In this document: piece by piece, positions 44,944-54,641 of the stretch
Layout of the letters: each line of letters begins with the position of its first letter
Numbering within the stretch: position 1 is the first letter of the stretch
Assembly: GCF_900699765.1 (NCBI RefSeq)
Contig: NZ_CAADHO010000002.1
Location: forward strand, 372,001 to 436,000
Origin: Desulfoluna butyratoxydans
Lineage (GTDB): Bacteria; Desulfobacterota; Desulfobacteria; Desulfobacterales; Desulfolunaceae
Direction: 5' to 3'
Length of the DNA stretch: 64,000 bases
Made by a program: the position numbers and the translations under genes
The notes under the pieces: generated by a model
Database searches by the model: none
What the model was told of the DNA's origin: nothing
Seen by the model: the letters and a program-made list of their open reading frames with translations, nothing else

Positions 44944-46395
44944 TTAAACCCGTGCCACCCGTGTGGTGCTGCCGGTTTCCCGGTCGGGGGTCAGGCGCAG
45001 GTGGTGGGTGATGCAGGAGAGGGTGTCGGTCTCGGTGTGGGTGACGTAAATCAGGGTGGTTTTTCCGCTCATGCCCACCCGGTCGGCCAGGTTGAGGACA
45101 AAGCGGCTGTTGGCATCGTCCAGCCCCTGGCAGGGTTCGTCCAGGATGAGAAGGGCAGGGGCCTTGATCATGGCCCGGGCAATGAGGACCATGCGCTGCT
45201 CCCCTGAGGAGAGGCTGCGTAAGGGGCTCTCTTTGCGATGGGACAGGTTCATGGCCTCGAGCCAGGCAAGGGCCGCCTCTTTCTCTTTTGGGGAAAACCG
45301 CCGGTAGGTGCCGATGGAGTCGGTAAGACCCGAAAGGATGGCGGAAAAGGGGGTGGCAGAGGCTCTGTAGCCAATCTGGAACTCGGCGGAGAGGTAGCCG
45401 ATCTCTTTTTTGATGTCCCAGATGCTCTCTCCGGTGCCCCGCCTGCGCCCGAAAAGGGAAATGTCTTTGCCGTAGGCCTTGGGGTTGTCCCCGTTGATCA
45501 TGGAGAGCAGGGTGGACTTTCCCGAACCGTTGGGCCCGGTGATCATGAGGTGCTCCCCTTTTCTCAGGGTAAAACTGACCCCTGACACCACAGGCCGCCC
45601 GTTGTAGGCCACGGACACGTCCTGAAACCGGACCAGAGACTCTCCTTCCATGAACATGGTAGAGTCTTCTGCCGGAACAAAGCAGGCATCGGAAAGCGCC
45701 GCAGGGGCCGAAGCAGCCCCGGCAGGTCGCTTTTGGGCCCACCCGTCTGCAGGACCACAGTACACAAGCCGCCCCTGGTTCATCTCGGCCACATGGGTCA
45801 CCCAGGGCATCATCTCCTTTTCCCGTCCCAAAATGAGCACCGGGGTCACCCCGGCACGGGACAACCCGTGGATACGCTCTCCCAGGGAGGCTGTGGCCCC
45901 TTTGTCCAGACCGCAGAAGGGGTCGTCCAGGACCATGAGGGTGGGCTCTTTCATCAGGGCCCGGCAGATGAGGGTCTTTCGGATCTCTCCGGTGGAGAGA
46001 AAGCGCAGGCCCCTTTCAAACAGGGTCTCCAGGCCAAAGGATTCCCCCAGAAGGCGTGCCCTGGCCTCGTCCTTCACCTGCTCCATGATAAACCCCAGCG
46101 CAGAACGGCCGGGATCGATGCGGTCCATGTAGTCGGTGTCGTCTTCCCGGATTTCCCGCTCAATGGTGGCCAGGTGCTCTTCAAAGGAGAGGTGGCCCAC
46201 GGCCTCGGGCCTGCCGGTGAGGCTCCCGGAGGTGGGCTCGGCCTTACCGGCCAGAAGGGTTCCCAGGGCTGATTTTCCAGAGCCGTTGGGCCCTGTGACG
46301 GCCCAGACCTGCCCCGGAGAAAGGGTGAGGTTGATGTCGCGAAGCCAGGCGTTGCCTGCGATACGATAGTCCACGGATGCAAGTGTCATGTCCAT
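44944..46395 (-). CDS. modF: ModF-like double ABC ATPase (molybdate-related)
   Basis: 483 residues with two tandem ABC ATPase domains and no membrane part. Domain 1: Walker A TGPNGSGKS at about 35, signature LSTGEIRKT, Walker B LMVLDDPFCGLD. Domain 2: Walker A TGPNGSGKS at about 290, signature LSSGEQRM, Walker B LLILDEPCQGLD. The arrangement and length match ModF/PhrA, a cytoplasmic ATPase encoded with molybdate transport genes, whose exact role is unclear. The start MDMTLASVDYR is chosen although the ribosome binding site is weak. TATATA about 10 bp upstream could be a -10 for a near-leaderless transcript. Confidence 0.82.
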   Translation of the reverse strand: MDMTLASVDYRIAGNAWLRDINLTLSPGQVWAVTGPNGSGKSALGTLLAGKAEPTSGSLTGRPEAVGHLSFEEHLATIEREIREDDTDYMDRIDPGRSALGFIMEQVKDEARARLLGESFGLETLFERGLRFLSTGEIRKTLICRALMKEPTLMVLDDPFCGLDKGATASLGERIHGLSRAGVTPVLILGREKEMMPWVTHVAEMNQGRLVYCGPADGWAQKRPAGAASAPAALSDACFVPAEDSTMFMEGESLVRFQDVSVAYNGRPVVSGVSFTLRKGEHLMITGPNGSGKSTLLSMINGDNPKAYGKDISLFGRRRGTGESIWDIKKEIGYLSAEFQIGYRASATPFSAILSGLTDSIGTYRRFSPKEKEAALAWLEAMNLSHRKESPLRSLSSGEQRMVLIARAMIKAPALLILDEPCQGLDDANSRFVLNLADRVGMSGKTTLIYVTHTETDTLSCITHHLRLTPDRETGSTTRVARV

Positions 46396-46443
46396 GGGGC
46401 GTATATAGCACAGCCATGGCCCAAACTTTAAGGGAGATTCTTT

Positions 46444-46650
46444 GTAACGCTTCAGCTTACCTCCGGCAGCAAGGTGTGCCACCTTGAAAGCAGATAGCAG
46501 ATGTCATTTGCCCCTCGTTCCTCGGATCAACTCACATCTGCATTTAAAACGGCATTCATGTAACTATTTTTTTATGACCTGTTTGTTCAACTTTTTAAAA
46601 GTTTAGCCCCCGGCAGGGCCGCCGGAGGCTGTTTTGATCTGAATGATTAC
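46444..46650. mobile_element. MITE-like element with 8-bp duplication (copy R)
   Basis: 207 bp; left GTAACGCTTCAGCT, right ATCTGAATGATTAC. GATTCTTT occurs at 46436-46443 and 46651-46658. Internal parts are the gamma hairpin CAAGGTGTGCCACCTTG, GCAGATGTCATTTGCCCC with ACATCTGC, and the beta module to CCGCCGGAGGC. It lies upstream of modF. The remaining gap to 47233 has no gene. It is strikingly poor in G on the plus strand from about 46770 to 46980 and contains ATTGTTCATAACTTTT at 46931-46946, which recurs at 52387-52402. Confidence 0.92.
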
Positions 46651-47233
46651 GATTCTTTTTCCGGCCATGCTGCCCCAGAAGCCCCCGGTGCATCGAGGGA
46701 TATCGCCCATAATCGGGCTGTGCCAGCCCATTGCCCCCCACCGAAGAGGGCATACCCACCTTAAAAACCATCATTACACCAGCTTCAACCAACACAAATC
46801 CACCAAAACACGCAACAGGCCACCTATTTTCTCCACAACACCTTTACCTGGCACCTTAATTTGTATACCAGCCCCATTTTTTCACCAAAACTCTACCCAA
46901 GAAGCTGAAAAAAGCCCAACAAAACCCCCAATTGTTCATAACTTTTCACCTTTTTCCATCTCTTTTCCGCGTTCCGTTCCCTTGCCCCACCCCTTCCCAA
47001 GGGGCGCCCGAGGCGCCATTTTCACCCAAACCCATTGAGATCCATAGAAAAACAGCCTTTTTATTTACTGATCGGTATGGTAATTTTTTAAACAGACCCA
47101 ACGCCATGGGCACCCTTTGAATCCGCCTCCCCACCCTTTTCCACGCCCCCCTTGTCCCATGGCCTGCCTGATGGTCGGTAACAAATGCCTCCCAGGGGTT
47201 CGGTTTCCATATTTTTAACAACAGCAGGACAAC

Positions 47234-48304
47234 ATGCGTATCACCTCGTCCCACAACTGCCGGCGCCACCCCACAGGAAGCATCACGCACCACTCCGCCC
47301 GCGTCATCCGGGCGGGCATCCTCACGCTGCTGGCCCTTGTCCTGATGCTGTGGGGAACCTGCCGGGCCGAGCCCCTCACCGTGGGGTTCCTTGCAGGGGG
47401 CGGAGGGCTCGGGGACCAGTCCTACAACGACATGACCTGGATCGGGCTGGCCAAGGCCCGCGAGCAATACGGCATTCGCCTCATCTACGCACCGGTTGAA
47501 GAGAACGACGCCTCACGGACAGAGGCTTTGGACACCCTGCTCTCCGCCGGAGCCACGGCGGTGGTCTGCAACGGGGCGGGCCTTCTGCCCCTGATCAAGT
47601 CCGTGGCATCCCAACATCCTGAGGTCACCTTCATCATCAATGATCACCTTATCCAAGGTTACGACAACATCGTCTCCACCACCTTTGCGAACCACGAAGG
47701 GTCTTTCCTGGCCGGGGTCCTGGCCGGTGCCATGACCAAAACCCGGCGCATCGGGTTCATCGGCGGGGTCCGCATGTGCGCCATCCGCTCTTTTCACATG
47801 GGGTTCACCCAGGGGGTCCGGTTCGCCAACCCCCAGGCCACGGTGATCACGCGCTACATCGCCGAGGCCGGTGACTACTCCGGCTTCAGCAACCCCGATG
47901 CCGGCTACGCTCTGGCAGATGCCCTTTACAGCCAAGGCACGGACATCATCTATGCCGTGGCCGGGCTTTCGGGCAACGGGGTCATCCAGGCCGCACGGAC
48001 ACACAACCGCTACGTCATCGGCGTGGACGCCGACCAGGACCACATGGCCCGGGGGCTTGTCCTCACCAGCATGATGAAGCGCCTGGACCGGGCCTCCCTC
48101 ATGGAGGTGGAAAAGATCCTCTCCCGGCGCTTCCAACCCGGAGAGAGCCCGTACAACCTGAAAAACGGCGGCGTCAGCTTAAGCCCCATGCGGTTCACCC
48201 GGGACCTGATCCCCGAGGCGATCCATCGGCAGCTGAAGCTGGCGGAATCCGACATCATCTCAGGAAAACTCACCGTACACCGGTGCGAGGAGGCCGCCCC
48301 ATGA
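47234..48304 (+). CDS. BMP-family (PnrA-like) periplasmic binding protein 1
   Basis: 356 residues. After a basic N-terminus comes a hydrophobic signal segment (AGILTLLALVLMLWGTCRA), then the basic membrane protein fold: TVGFLAGGGGLGDQSYNDMTW, HEGSFLAGVLAGAMTKT and IGVDADQD. Relatives bind purine nucleosides for ABC uptake, but here no transporter genes follow. Its stop overlaps the start of a second BMP gene (ATGA), which in turn overlaps a histidine kinase gene. A sensing role is therefore inferred. Confidence 0.9.
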   Translation: MRITSSHNCRRHPTGSITHHSARVIRAGILTLLALVLMLWGTCRAEPLTVGFLAGGGGLGDQSYNDMTWIGLAKAREQYGIRLIYAPVEENDASRTEALDTLLSAGATAVVCNGAGLLPLIKSVASQHPEVTFIINDHLIQGYDNIVSTTFANHEGSFLAGVLAGAMTKTRRIGFIGGVRMCAIRSFHMGFTQGVRFANPQATVITRYIAEAGDYSGFSNPDAGYALADALYSQGTDIIYAVAGLSGNGVIQAARTHNRYVIGVDADQDHMARGLVLTSMMKRLDRASLMEVEKILSRRFQPGESPYNLKNGGVSLSPMRFTRDLIPEAIHRQLKLAESDIISGKLTVHRCEEAAP

Positions 48305-49305
48305 AATCACTCATCCTTTTTCTGGCAGCCCTTTTGATCGGTGCCGTTCCCGCTTCGGGGTCCTCCCTCACCGTGGGGTTTCTCGTGGGCTATTCCGGCA
48401 TCGGGGACCAGTCCTTCAACGACATGACCTACGCCGGCCTCATCAAGGCCAAGCAGGACCTTGGCATCGGCGTGGTGGTGGAGGACATGGAAAAATCACA
48501 GGCCGCGGCCGAAAAAGCCATGCAACGTCTTCTTCAGCGCCCGGTGCAGGTAATCGTGGCCAACGGCTTTGAGTTCAAAGAGCTGGTGACCACCTACGCC
48601 AGGCGTCACCCCGAGGTCTATTTCATCATGCACGATGTCCCCATCAAGGGCCTCCCCAACGTCGTCTCCACGGTGTTTGCCGTGGAGGAGGGGTCTTTTC
48701 TGGCCGGCCTCCTGGCAGCCTCCATGCCCGGCGCCCAGAAGGTGGGATACATCGGTGCCGTGGACATCCCGGTGCTGACCCCCTTTCTCACCGGGTTTCG
48801 CGCCGGGGTACGTTACGCCTCCCCGGGCATCCCCCTGGAGGTGGCCTTTATCTCCGAGGCCCCGGACTACAGCGGCTTCAACGACCCGGCCAGGGGACAT
48901 GCCGTGGCCACCGAGATGTACGAACGGGGAGCCACCACCATCTTTTCCGTGGCAGGCCTGACGGGCAACGGCGTGATCCAGGCGGCCCGGGCCGCCGACC
49001 GCTTTGTCATCGGCGTGGACTCGGACCAGGACCACCTTGCCGTGGGCCATGTCCTCACCAGCATGATGAAGCGCCTGGACATCGCCACCTACAAAGAGGT
49101 GGCCAAGATTGCCATGGGCCGCTTTCACCCCGGCATTCGCCACTACGGCCTTTTGGAAGAGGGGGTGGGTCTGTCCCCCATGACCTACACCCGCACCCGG
49201 ATCCCCGAAGCCCTCCTTGACCGTTTAGAGGAGGTGCGCCTGAAGATCATCGCCGGTGAGATTCGCCTTCCCCGAACCGCTGTCCCGCCAAAAGGAGCGC
49301 CATGA
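48301..49305 (+). CDS. BMP-family (PnrA-like) periplasmic binding protein 2
   Basis: 334 residues, a paralogue of the preceding protein along its whole length ([55 protein letters not shown]). A short signal peptide, [20 protein letters not shown], is present. It probably arose by tandem duplication. The start overlaps the previous stop (ATGA) and its own stop overlaps the kinase start (ATGA), giving tight translational coupling. Confidence 0.92.
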   Translation: MKSLILFLAALLIGAVPASGSSLTVGFLVGYSGIGDQSFNDMTYAGLIKAKQDLGIGVVVEDMEKSQAAAEKAMQRLLQRPVQVIVANGFEFKELVTTYARRHPEVYFIMHDVPIKGLPNVVSTVFAVEEGSFLAGLLAASMPGAQKVGYIGAVDIPVLTPFLTGFRAGVRYASPGIPLEVAFISEAPDYSGFNDPARGHAVATEMYERGATTIFSVAGLTGNGVIQAARAADRFVIGVDSDQDHLAVGHVLTSMMKRLDIATYKEVAKIAMGRFHPGIRHYGLLEEGVGLSPMTYTRTRIPEALLDRLEEVRLKIIAGEIRLPRTAVPPKGAP

Positions 49306-51479
49306 CCTTTGCCTGGACACTCCAGCGAAAAATCACCACCGGGATTCTCCTGATCCTCCTGGCGGCCCTGATCCTGTCCGGGGCCCTCATCCTGGACAAG
49401 CAGCGGCACCAGCTCATGGGGGACCTTACCCGGCAGACCGAGCGTCTCACCGCCCTGGTGGCGGAGTTCAGCGTGCAGCCCCTGGAAAAGTACAACTACT
49501 TCATCCTGGAGGAGGTGGCCTTGAGCGTGGAGCAGTTTCCCCAGGTGGCCTTTTGTGAAATCTACGATACCTCCGGCAACTCCCTCATCAACATCAAGAC
49601 CATCATCCGCGGCAAGGATGTCACCAAAAAGCAGCGCCGCACCGGCAACAACATCCTCATCGCCTCCCGGGCCATCACCTCCGATATCGGTGCCCCCTTA
49701 GGCGAGGTCGAAATCGGAATCTTCACCGACACCGCCGTTGCCCAGCTCCGCATGGACGCCATCACCTTGAGCGTGGGCAGCTTTCTCATCCTGGGGCTGG
49801 TGGCTGTGAGCCTCCACCTTTTCCTCTCCAAAAGCATCGTCACCCCGGTGGTCACCCTCTCCACCATGGCCAAGGCCCTCTCCCGGGGAGAGTTCGTCAA
49901 GCCCGACCTGGGGGTGCGCACAGATGAAATCGGAGAACTCTGCCACGCCTTCCAGGAGATGAGCAGCAACCTCAAGCACCTGTACGCCCACCTTGAAAAA
50001 GAGGTGGAGGAACGGACCGGGGAGCTGGAAGGGGCCAACCGGCTCCTGCAGGAAGAAATAGAAGAAAAAGAGGCCATGGGTGAGGCCCTGCACAAAGCCA
50101 AGGAAGAGGCTGAAGTGGCCAACCGGTACAAGAGCATCTTCGTGGCCAACATGAGCCATGAAATCCGTACCCCCCTAAACGCCATCCTGGGCTACGCCCA
50201 GCTCCTCCAGCAAAAGGAGCTGGGTGACCCGGACACCACCCACGCCGTGGACACCATCGAAAAAAGCGGGACCCACCTGCTGGGGGTCATCAACGACATC
50301 CTCGATTTTTCCAAGATCGAAGCGGGCCAGATGGACCTTCGGGTGACCCCCTTCGACCTCATGGCCCTGCTGGCCAACCTGGACACCCTTTTTGCCCTGA
50401 GGTGCAAGCACAAGCACCTCGCCTGGGAAGTCTCCGGACCCGAGGGCCGCACCTGCCTTCCGGTGGAAGGCGACGAAGGCAAACTTCGCCAGGTGCTCAT
50501 CAACCTGCTCAACAACGCCGTCAAGTTCACCGGAGCCGGAGCCATCCGCCTCCGTGTGCGGGAAACCGCCCCGGACCTCTTTCACTTTGAAGTCCGGGAC
50601 ACCGGCACCGGCATCCCGGAAACAGCCATGACAACCATCTTCCTTCCCTTCCGCCAGGGCCACACCGACGCCCGGGAAGAGGGCACGGGCCTGGGCCTGC
50701 CCATCTCCGACCGATATGTCCGGCTCATGGGGGGCAAACTGGAGCTGGCCTCGGGCGAGGGCCTGGGAAGCTGCTTTCACTTCACCCTCAAGCTGCCCCA
50801 GGTGCCCATGGAAAGCCTGCCTGCCCCGCCATCGCCCCCAAGCCCCAGGACCCTGGATAAAAACGGGGCCCTTACAGCCATGGTGGTGGACGACAACCAG
50901 CACAACCGGGACGTCCTTGCCACCATCCTCAAAGGGCTGGGATTTGACGTTGCCACCGTGGACAACGGACGGGACGCCCTGGCACAGCTGGACACCCGCC
51001 CCACGGACATCCTCTTTCTGGACTACCACATGCCCGGCCTCAACGGACTGGACACGGCCCGGAAGGCCAGGGCCAGACAAGGTCCGGCCCCCGTCCCCAC
51101 GGTGCTGGTCACCGCCGACGTCTTTGAACTCAAAGAGCAGCTCGCCCAAGAGGAGGGCATTGACCACTGCATCCCCAAACCCCTTCGCATCGACGACGTG
51201 ACCCATGCCGTGGAAACCCTGCTCCCCGTGGCCTTTAAGCCTGTTTCCAAGCCATCCCACCCACCGCCCCCCACAAAGGCTGACCTGCCGCCGGACCTTC
51301 GCCGCGCTGTGCGGGAGGCAGCCCGATTCGGAAAAATCAGCGAACTCAAAAAGCTTACGGGACAACTGGACGGAGAGGCCAAAGAAACCATGACCCGACT
51401 GATGCGAAAATACGACATGGACGGCATCATCGCCCTGATGGATGCTGCCGCCCAGGGAGATCCCCATGCAGACCCCTGA
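49302..51479 (+). CDS. Hybrid sensor histidine kinase
   Basis: 725 residues. TM1 is at about 12-28, a periplasmic region at about 29-155, and TM2 at about 156-174; a HAMP domain and coiled coil follow. A HisKA domain carries phospho-acceptor H286 in [11 protein letters not shown], then a HATPase ([30 protein letters not shown]). A receiver domain has D574 in LFLDYHMPG, and a helical C-terminal tail follows ([17 protein letters not shown]). It is encoded in overlap with two BMP binding proteins, which may present ligand to the periplasmic domain. Confidence 0.93.
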   Translation: MTFAWTLQRKITTGILLILLAALILSGALILDKQRHQLMGDLTRQTERLTALVAEFSVQPLEKYNYFILEEVALSVEQFPQVAFCEIYDTSGNSLINIKTIIRGKDVTKKQRRTGNNILIASRAITSDIGAPLGEVEIGIFTDTAVAQLRMDAITLSVGSFLILGLVAVSLHLFLSKSIVTPVVTLSTMAKALSRGEFVKPDLGVRTDEIGELCHAFQEMSSNLKHLYAHLEKEVEERTGELEGANRLLQEEIEEKEAMGEALHKAKEEAEVANRYKSIFVANMSHEIRTPLNAILGYAQLLQQKELGDPDTTHAVDTIEKSGTHLLGVINDILDFSKIEAGQMDLRVTPFDLMALLANLDTLFALRCKHKHLAWEVSGPEGRTCLPVEGDEGKLRQVLINLLNNAVKFTGAGAIRLRVRETAPDLFHFEVRDTGTGIPETAMTTIFLPFRQGHTDAREEGTGLGLPISDRYVRLMGGKLELASGEGLGSCFHFTLKLPQVPMESLPAPPSPPSPRTLDKNGALTAMVVDDNQHNRDVLATILKGLGFDVATVDNGRDALAQLDTRPTDILFLDYHMPGLNGLDTARKARARQGPAPVPTVLVTADVFELKEQLAQEEGIDHCIPKPLRIDDVTHAVETLLPVAFKPVSKPSHPPPPTKADLPPDLRRAVREAARFGKISELKKLTGQLDGEAKETMTRLMRKYDMDGIIALMDAAAQGDPHADP

Positions 51480-52128
51480 CGAACACACCCCCGCCCCTCC
51501 GAGAATCCTCATCGTGGACGACAAGGCGGAAAACATCGACCTCATCATGAAAATCCTGGAACCGGAAGGATACAACCTCGCCTTTGCCACCAACGGCACC
51601 AAGGCCATTGAGGTGGCCCGCCACTTTCTCCCGGATCTCATCCTCATGGACGTGATGATGCCCCCGGGCCCCGACGGATTTGCCACCTGCAGCGCCCTCA
51701 AGGCCGACCCCCTCACCGAGGACATCCCCGTGGTTTTTGTCACGGCCAAGGGCGAAACCACGGCCATTGTGGAAGGGTTCCGATGCGGGGGCCAGGACTA
51801 CATCCCCAAGCCATTCAGGCGAGAAGAGGTCCTCTCCAGGGTCCGCACCCATGTGCAGGTGCGCCTCCTCATCGCCAAGCAGGCCCGGCTCATCGAAGAG
51901 CTCCAGCAGGCCCTCTCCCATGTCAAAACCCTCCGCGGCCTCCTGCCCATCTGCGCCTCCTGCAAAAAGGTGCGCGATGACGACGGCTACTGGCACCAGA
52001 TCGAAAAATACCTCTCCACCCACTCGGAGCTGGGGTTTACCCACGGCATCTGCGCCGACTGCGCAAGGCGTCTCTACCCCGACCTCGACCTCTCGGACCT
52101 TTCGGATGTCCCCGACGACAACGTGTGA
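51466..52128 (+). CDS. Response regulator with C-terminal cysteine motif
   Basis: 220 residues. The receiver domain has [12 protein letters not shown], phospho-acceptor D62 in [11 protein letters not shown], and the conserved lysine in YIPKPFR. A coiled segment ([18 protein letters not shown]) leads to a C-terminal module with [17 protein letters not shown] and [13 protein letters not shown], i.e. two CxxC pairs likely to bind a metal. This module is found at the end of many receiver proteins, and its output is unclear. The gene overlaps the kinase by 14 bp, with GGGAGA as ribosome binding site inside it. Confidence 0.9.
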   Translation: MQTPDEHTPAPPRILIVDDKAENIDLIMKILEPEGYNLAFATNGTKAIEVARHFLPDLILMDVMMPPGPDGFATCSALKADPLTEDIPVVFVTAKGETTAIVEGFRCGGQDYIPKPFRREEVLSRVRTHVQVRLLIAKQARLIEELQQALSHVKTLRGLLPICASCKKVRDDDGYWHQIEKYLSTHSELGFTHGICADCARRLYPDLDLSDLSDVPDDNV

Positions 52129-52469
52129 CCGCCTTAAAAACGCATGTCATAAGCACCAGGGCGGCAAAACCATGGCCACGTGTATCATTCCTGCCCTGAA
52201 GAGGGGTATCCGGCACGTCAGAAGGGTAAAGGGGTGCGTCAAAAAAGAACAAAAACACAGCATACAACCCAAACATAGGCCATTATCCATACCCACCCAG
52301 CCAAAACACATCAAAACCCATCCACACCCAGCCAAAATTCAAGCAGAATAACTCCAAAAACAACATTTCAAAAAGAACACACCCCCATTGTTCATAACTT
52401 TTGCGTTTTTCTGAACAATCGGTTGCCTCCCGCATTTTTTGAGGTTGCAGTGGTCTGAAGGCCGTGATA

Positions 52470-52482
52470 TTGGTCATACCAA
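52470..52482. promoter_or_regulatory. GntR/FadR-type operator 1
   Basis: TTGGTCATACCAA is a perfect inverted repeat of the TGGTnnnACCA class bound by FadR-subfamily GntR proteins. It lies 25 bp before the gntR start and 32 bp (about three helical turns) from operator 2. The preceding gap 52129-52469 has no gene; it is G-poor between about 52256 and 52410. Confidence 0.75.
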
Positions 52483-52501
52483 AAAACATCTTCATGGAGT
52501 A

Positions 52502-52514
52502 TTGGTATGACCAA
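52502..52514. promoter_or_regulatory. GntR/FadR-type operator 2, overlapping the start codon
   Basis: TTGGTATGACCAA is a perfect inverted repeat whose centre contains the ATG start codon (52507-52509) of the gntR gene. Binding here would block initiation or elongation at its own gene. Confidence 0.75.
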
Positions 52515-53223
52515 AATAGAGACGGAGGGCCGCCTCTTTCACACGGTGGCCAAAGCCATTGCCGCCCGCATCCAGAGCGACGAGTGGCCGCCGGGCACCC
52601 GGCTTCCCTCGGAGCGAAGCCTGGCCGAACACTTCGGTGTCTCCCGGAGCTGCATCCGAGAGGCCATCCGAACCCTCTCCGAGCAGCAGATCGTAGAAAC
52701 ACGCAGGGGAGCCGGGACCTTTGTCTCCGAGCCCGACGAATCAGCCCTGGCCGCCCACCTGGCCCGGGTGGTCCCTTTGAAAACCGAACGCCTCGCAGAG
52801 ATCTTCGACGTCCGGCGCATCATCGAACCCCAGCTTGCTGCCCGGGCAGCCCTTCACATCACCGAAGAGCAGATCGTCCGCCTCAAGCTGCTGGTCTTTG
52901 AACAGGAAAAACGGGCCCTGGCCGGAGAGACCACCGAAGACATAGACCAGGCCTTTCACCTCTGCCTTGCCGAAGCCTCGGGCAACGGCATCCTGCTCAA
53001 TGTGGTGAAAAACCTCACCTCCATCCTCACGGAGTCCCGCACCGAGGCACTCCAGACCCCGGAGCGCAGCCGCCTGTCGGTCATCGCCCACGTGGAGGTC
53101 ATCGATGCCCTGGAGCGGGGAGACAGCGCAGGGGCCGAAGCCGCCATGCGCCGCCACCTTGAAACCGTGGAGCAGGCCGTATTTGAAGGGGAGGAGTCAC
53201 AATGGCCTCCGGCGGACAGCTGA
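52507..53223 (+). CDS. GntR-family regulator, FadR/FCD subfamily
   Basis: 238 residues. The winged HTH is at about 8-74 (WPPGTRLPSERSLAEHFGVSRSCIREAIRTL), followed by an all-helical FCD ligand domain with metal-coordinating residues (DVRRIIEPQLAARAAL, and HVEVIDALERGD at about 200). It probably controls itself and the TauE exporter gene downstream. GGAG lies seven bases before the ATG. The last codons (PPADS and stop) are read from the left arm of repeat S, so the native C-terminus seems to have been replaced. Confidence 0.9.
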   Translation: MTKIETEGRLFHTVAKAIAARIQSDEWPPGTRLPSERSLAEHFGVSRSCIREAIRTLSEQQIVETRRGAGTFVSEPDESALAAHLARVVPLKTERLAEIFDVRRIIEPQLAARAALHITEEQIVRLKLLVFEQEKRALAGETTEDIDQAFHLCLAEASGNGILLNVVKNLTSILTESRTEALQTPERSRLSVIAHVEVIDALERGDSAGAEAAMRRHLETVEQAVFEGEESQWPPADS

Positions 53224-53350
53224 TTGCCCCTGTGGTTCGTCCCTGGTTTTCCGGGGTGAAATGATTCGCCAAGGCTTCCGCAAAGCCCAATCAAAACCTG
53301 TTTGTTCAACTTTTTTAAACGTTTCGCCCCCGGCAGGGACGCCGGAGGCT
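53205..53350. repeat. Mobile palindromic repeat (copy S), overlapping gene end
   Basis: The left arm GCCTCCGGCGG forms the last codons of gntR, and the right side is the beta module (AAACCTGTTTGTTCAACTTT to GGCAGGGACGCCGGAGGC). The middle differs from other copies. It fills the space between gntR and tauE. Confidence 0.8.
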
Positions 53351-53384
53351 GCTTTTAGAATCCAGAATAGGACGGAATCGAGAT

Positions 53385-54182
53385 ATGCTGACATCGTTTA
53401 TGATTTACGCGGTTGTGGGCGCCATCGCCGGCGTCCTGGCAGGACTCCTCGGCATCGGGGGCGGTCTGGTAATCGTGCCCATGCTGGTCTTCAGTTTCAC
53501 CCTTCAGCACATCCCCCAGGAGCTCATGATGCACCTGGCCCTGGGCACCTCCCTGGCCAGCATCATCTTCACGTCGGTCTCCAGCTTCCGGGCTCACCAC
53601 AAGCGCGGTGCCGTACGCTGGGATGTATTCAAGCGCATCACCCCGGGCATCATCGTGGGGACCCTTGCCGGGTCCTGCGTGGCCTCCACCCTCCCCACCC
53701 ACATCCTCAAAGGGATCTTTGTGGCCTTTCTCTACTACGTGGCCACCCAGATGATTCTGGGCAAAAAACCCGCGGCCTCCCGGCAGCTTCCCCGCACCGC
53801 AGGCATCTTCGGGGCAGGGGGCGTCATCGGCTCCTTTTCCAGCCTCGTGGGCATCGGGGGCGGCACCCTGTCGGTTCCCTTCCTCACCTGGTGCAACATC
53901 CCGGTCCACCACGCCATCGGCACCTCGTCGGCCATCGGGCTGCCCATCGCCCTGGCAGGGGCCTTCGGCTACATCCTCAACGGCCTGGGCACCCCGGACC
54001 TTCCCGACCTCTCCCTGGGTTTTGTCTACCTCCCGGCCCTTTTCGGCACCATCTGCTTCAGCGTGCTCACCGCCCCTGTGGGCGCCAAACTCGCCCACAG
54101 CCTGCCCGTAGACAAACTCAAACGCATCTTCGCCATCCTCCTCTACGTGGTGGCCACCCGCATGCTTATCAGCGTGTTTTAA
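53385..54182 (+). CDS. TauE/SafE-family sulfite/organosulfonate exporter
   Basis: 265 residues with eight predicted membrane helices in two repeated halves, each carrying the glycine-rich family motif: AGLLGIGGGLVIVPML at about 19 and SLVGIGGGTLSVPF at about 149. These inner-membrane proteins export sulfite, sulfoacetate or related anions. Pairing with a GntR regulator suggests induction by the substrate or its metabolite; the actual compound is unknown. Confidence 0.9.
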   Translation: MLTSFMIYAVVGAIAGVLAGLLGIGGGLVIVPMLVFSFTLQHIPQELMMHLALGTSLASIIFTSVSSFRAHHKRGAVRWDVFKRITPGIIVGTLAGSCVASTLPTHILKGIFVAFLYYVATQMILGKKPAASRQLPRTAGIFGAGGVIGSFSSLVGIGGGTLSVPFLTWCNIPVHHAIGTSSAIGLPIALAGAFGYILNGLGTPDLPDLSLGFVYLPALFGTICFSVLTAPVGAKLAHSLPVDKLKRIFAILLYVVATRMLISVF

Positions 54183-54194
54183 AGTCAAAAAAAC

Positions 54195-54401
54195 GCCTCC
54201 GGCGGCAAGGTGAGCCACCTTGAAAGCAGGTTGCCATTGCGCTTTTGACCTTCGTTCCTCAGGTCAAAAGCGCAATGGCATTCAAACCGGGATTCGGGTG
54301 TATGCGGCCCGGACCACAAACGTCCAAATAACAGGATACGTTACCGTAGCGTGACGACGATCGGCATTAACGTCCATACCTCCAGAAAGATCGCCGGAGG
54401 C
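54195..54401. repeat. Mobile palindromic repeat (copy T)
   Basis: GCCTCCGGCGGCAAGGTGAG, the gamma hairpin, then the perfect pair GCCATTGCGCTTTTGACC / GGTCAAAAGCGCAATGGC, and after about 110 bp a closing TCGCCGGAGGC. It starts 12 bp after the tauE stop. Confidence 0.75.
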
Positions 54402-54420
54402 AACTCTACACTGACTAAAT

Positions 54421-54464
54421 AAAGAGGCCGTGTGTCACCCCATGGGCGGCACACGGCCTCTTTT
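54421..54464. terminator. Bidirectional terminator
   Basis: AAAGAGGCCGTGTG / CACACGGCCTCTTTT, a 13-bp stem with a 15-nt loop, T-run to the right and A-rich to the left. Confidence 0.88.
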
Positions 54465-54504
54465 ATTTCACCGTTCAAGGCAGCCCAGAAACCGGTCACC
54501 CTTT

Positions 54505-54605
54505 CCGGGCGAAGCCCGTCAGCGAATGTGATCGACCTGAGGAACGAAGGTCGGGAGCATTCGCGAACCTGGGGTCAAGGGGCTTGCCCCTTGCCGCCGG
54601 AGGCT
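54505..54605. repeat. Intergenic palindromic repeat, delta type (copy U)
   Basis: GGGCGAAGCCCGTCAGCGAAT, GAGCATTCGCGAACCTGGGG and CAAGGGGCTTGCCCCTTG, then CCGCCGGAGGC. It lies 37 bp past the amtB stop (minus strand). Confidence 0.8.
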
Positions 54606-54641
54606 TGTTTTTTCAACCACGTTGCCCATAGAAAGCCTTTT

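Noticed and set aside
46840..46870. Sigma-54 promoter TGGCACCTTAATTTGT upstream of the BMP operon
   Set aside because: The -12 GC doublet is missing and the distance to the gene is about 380 bp.
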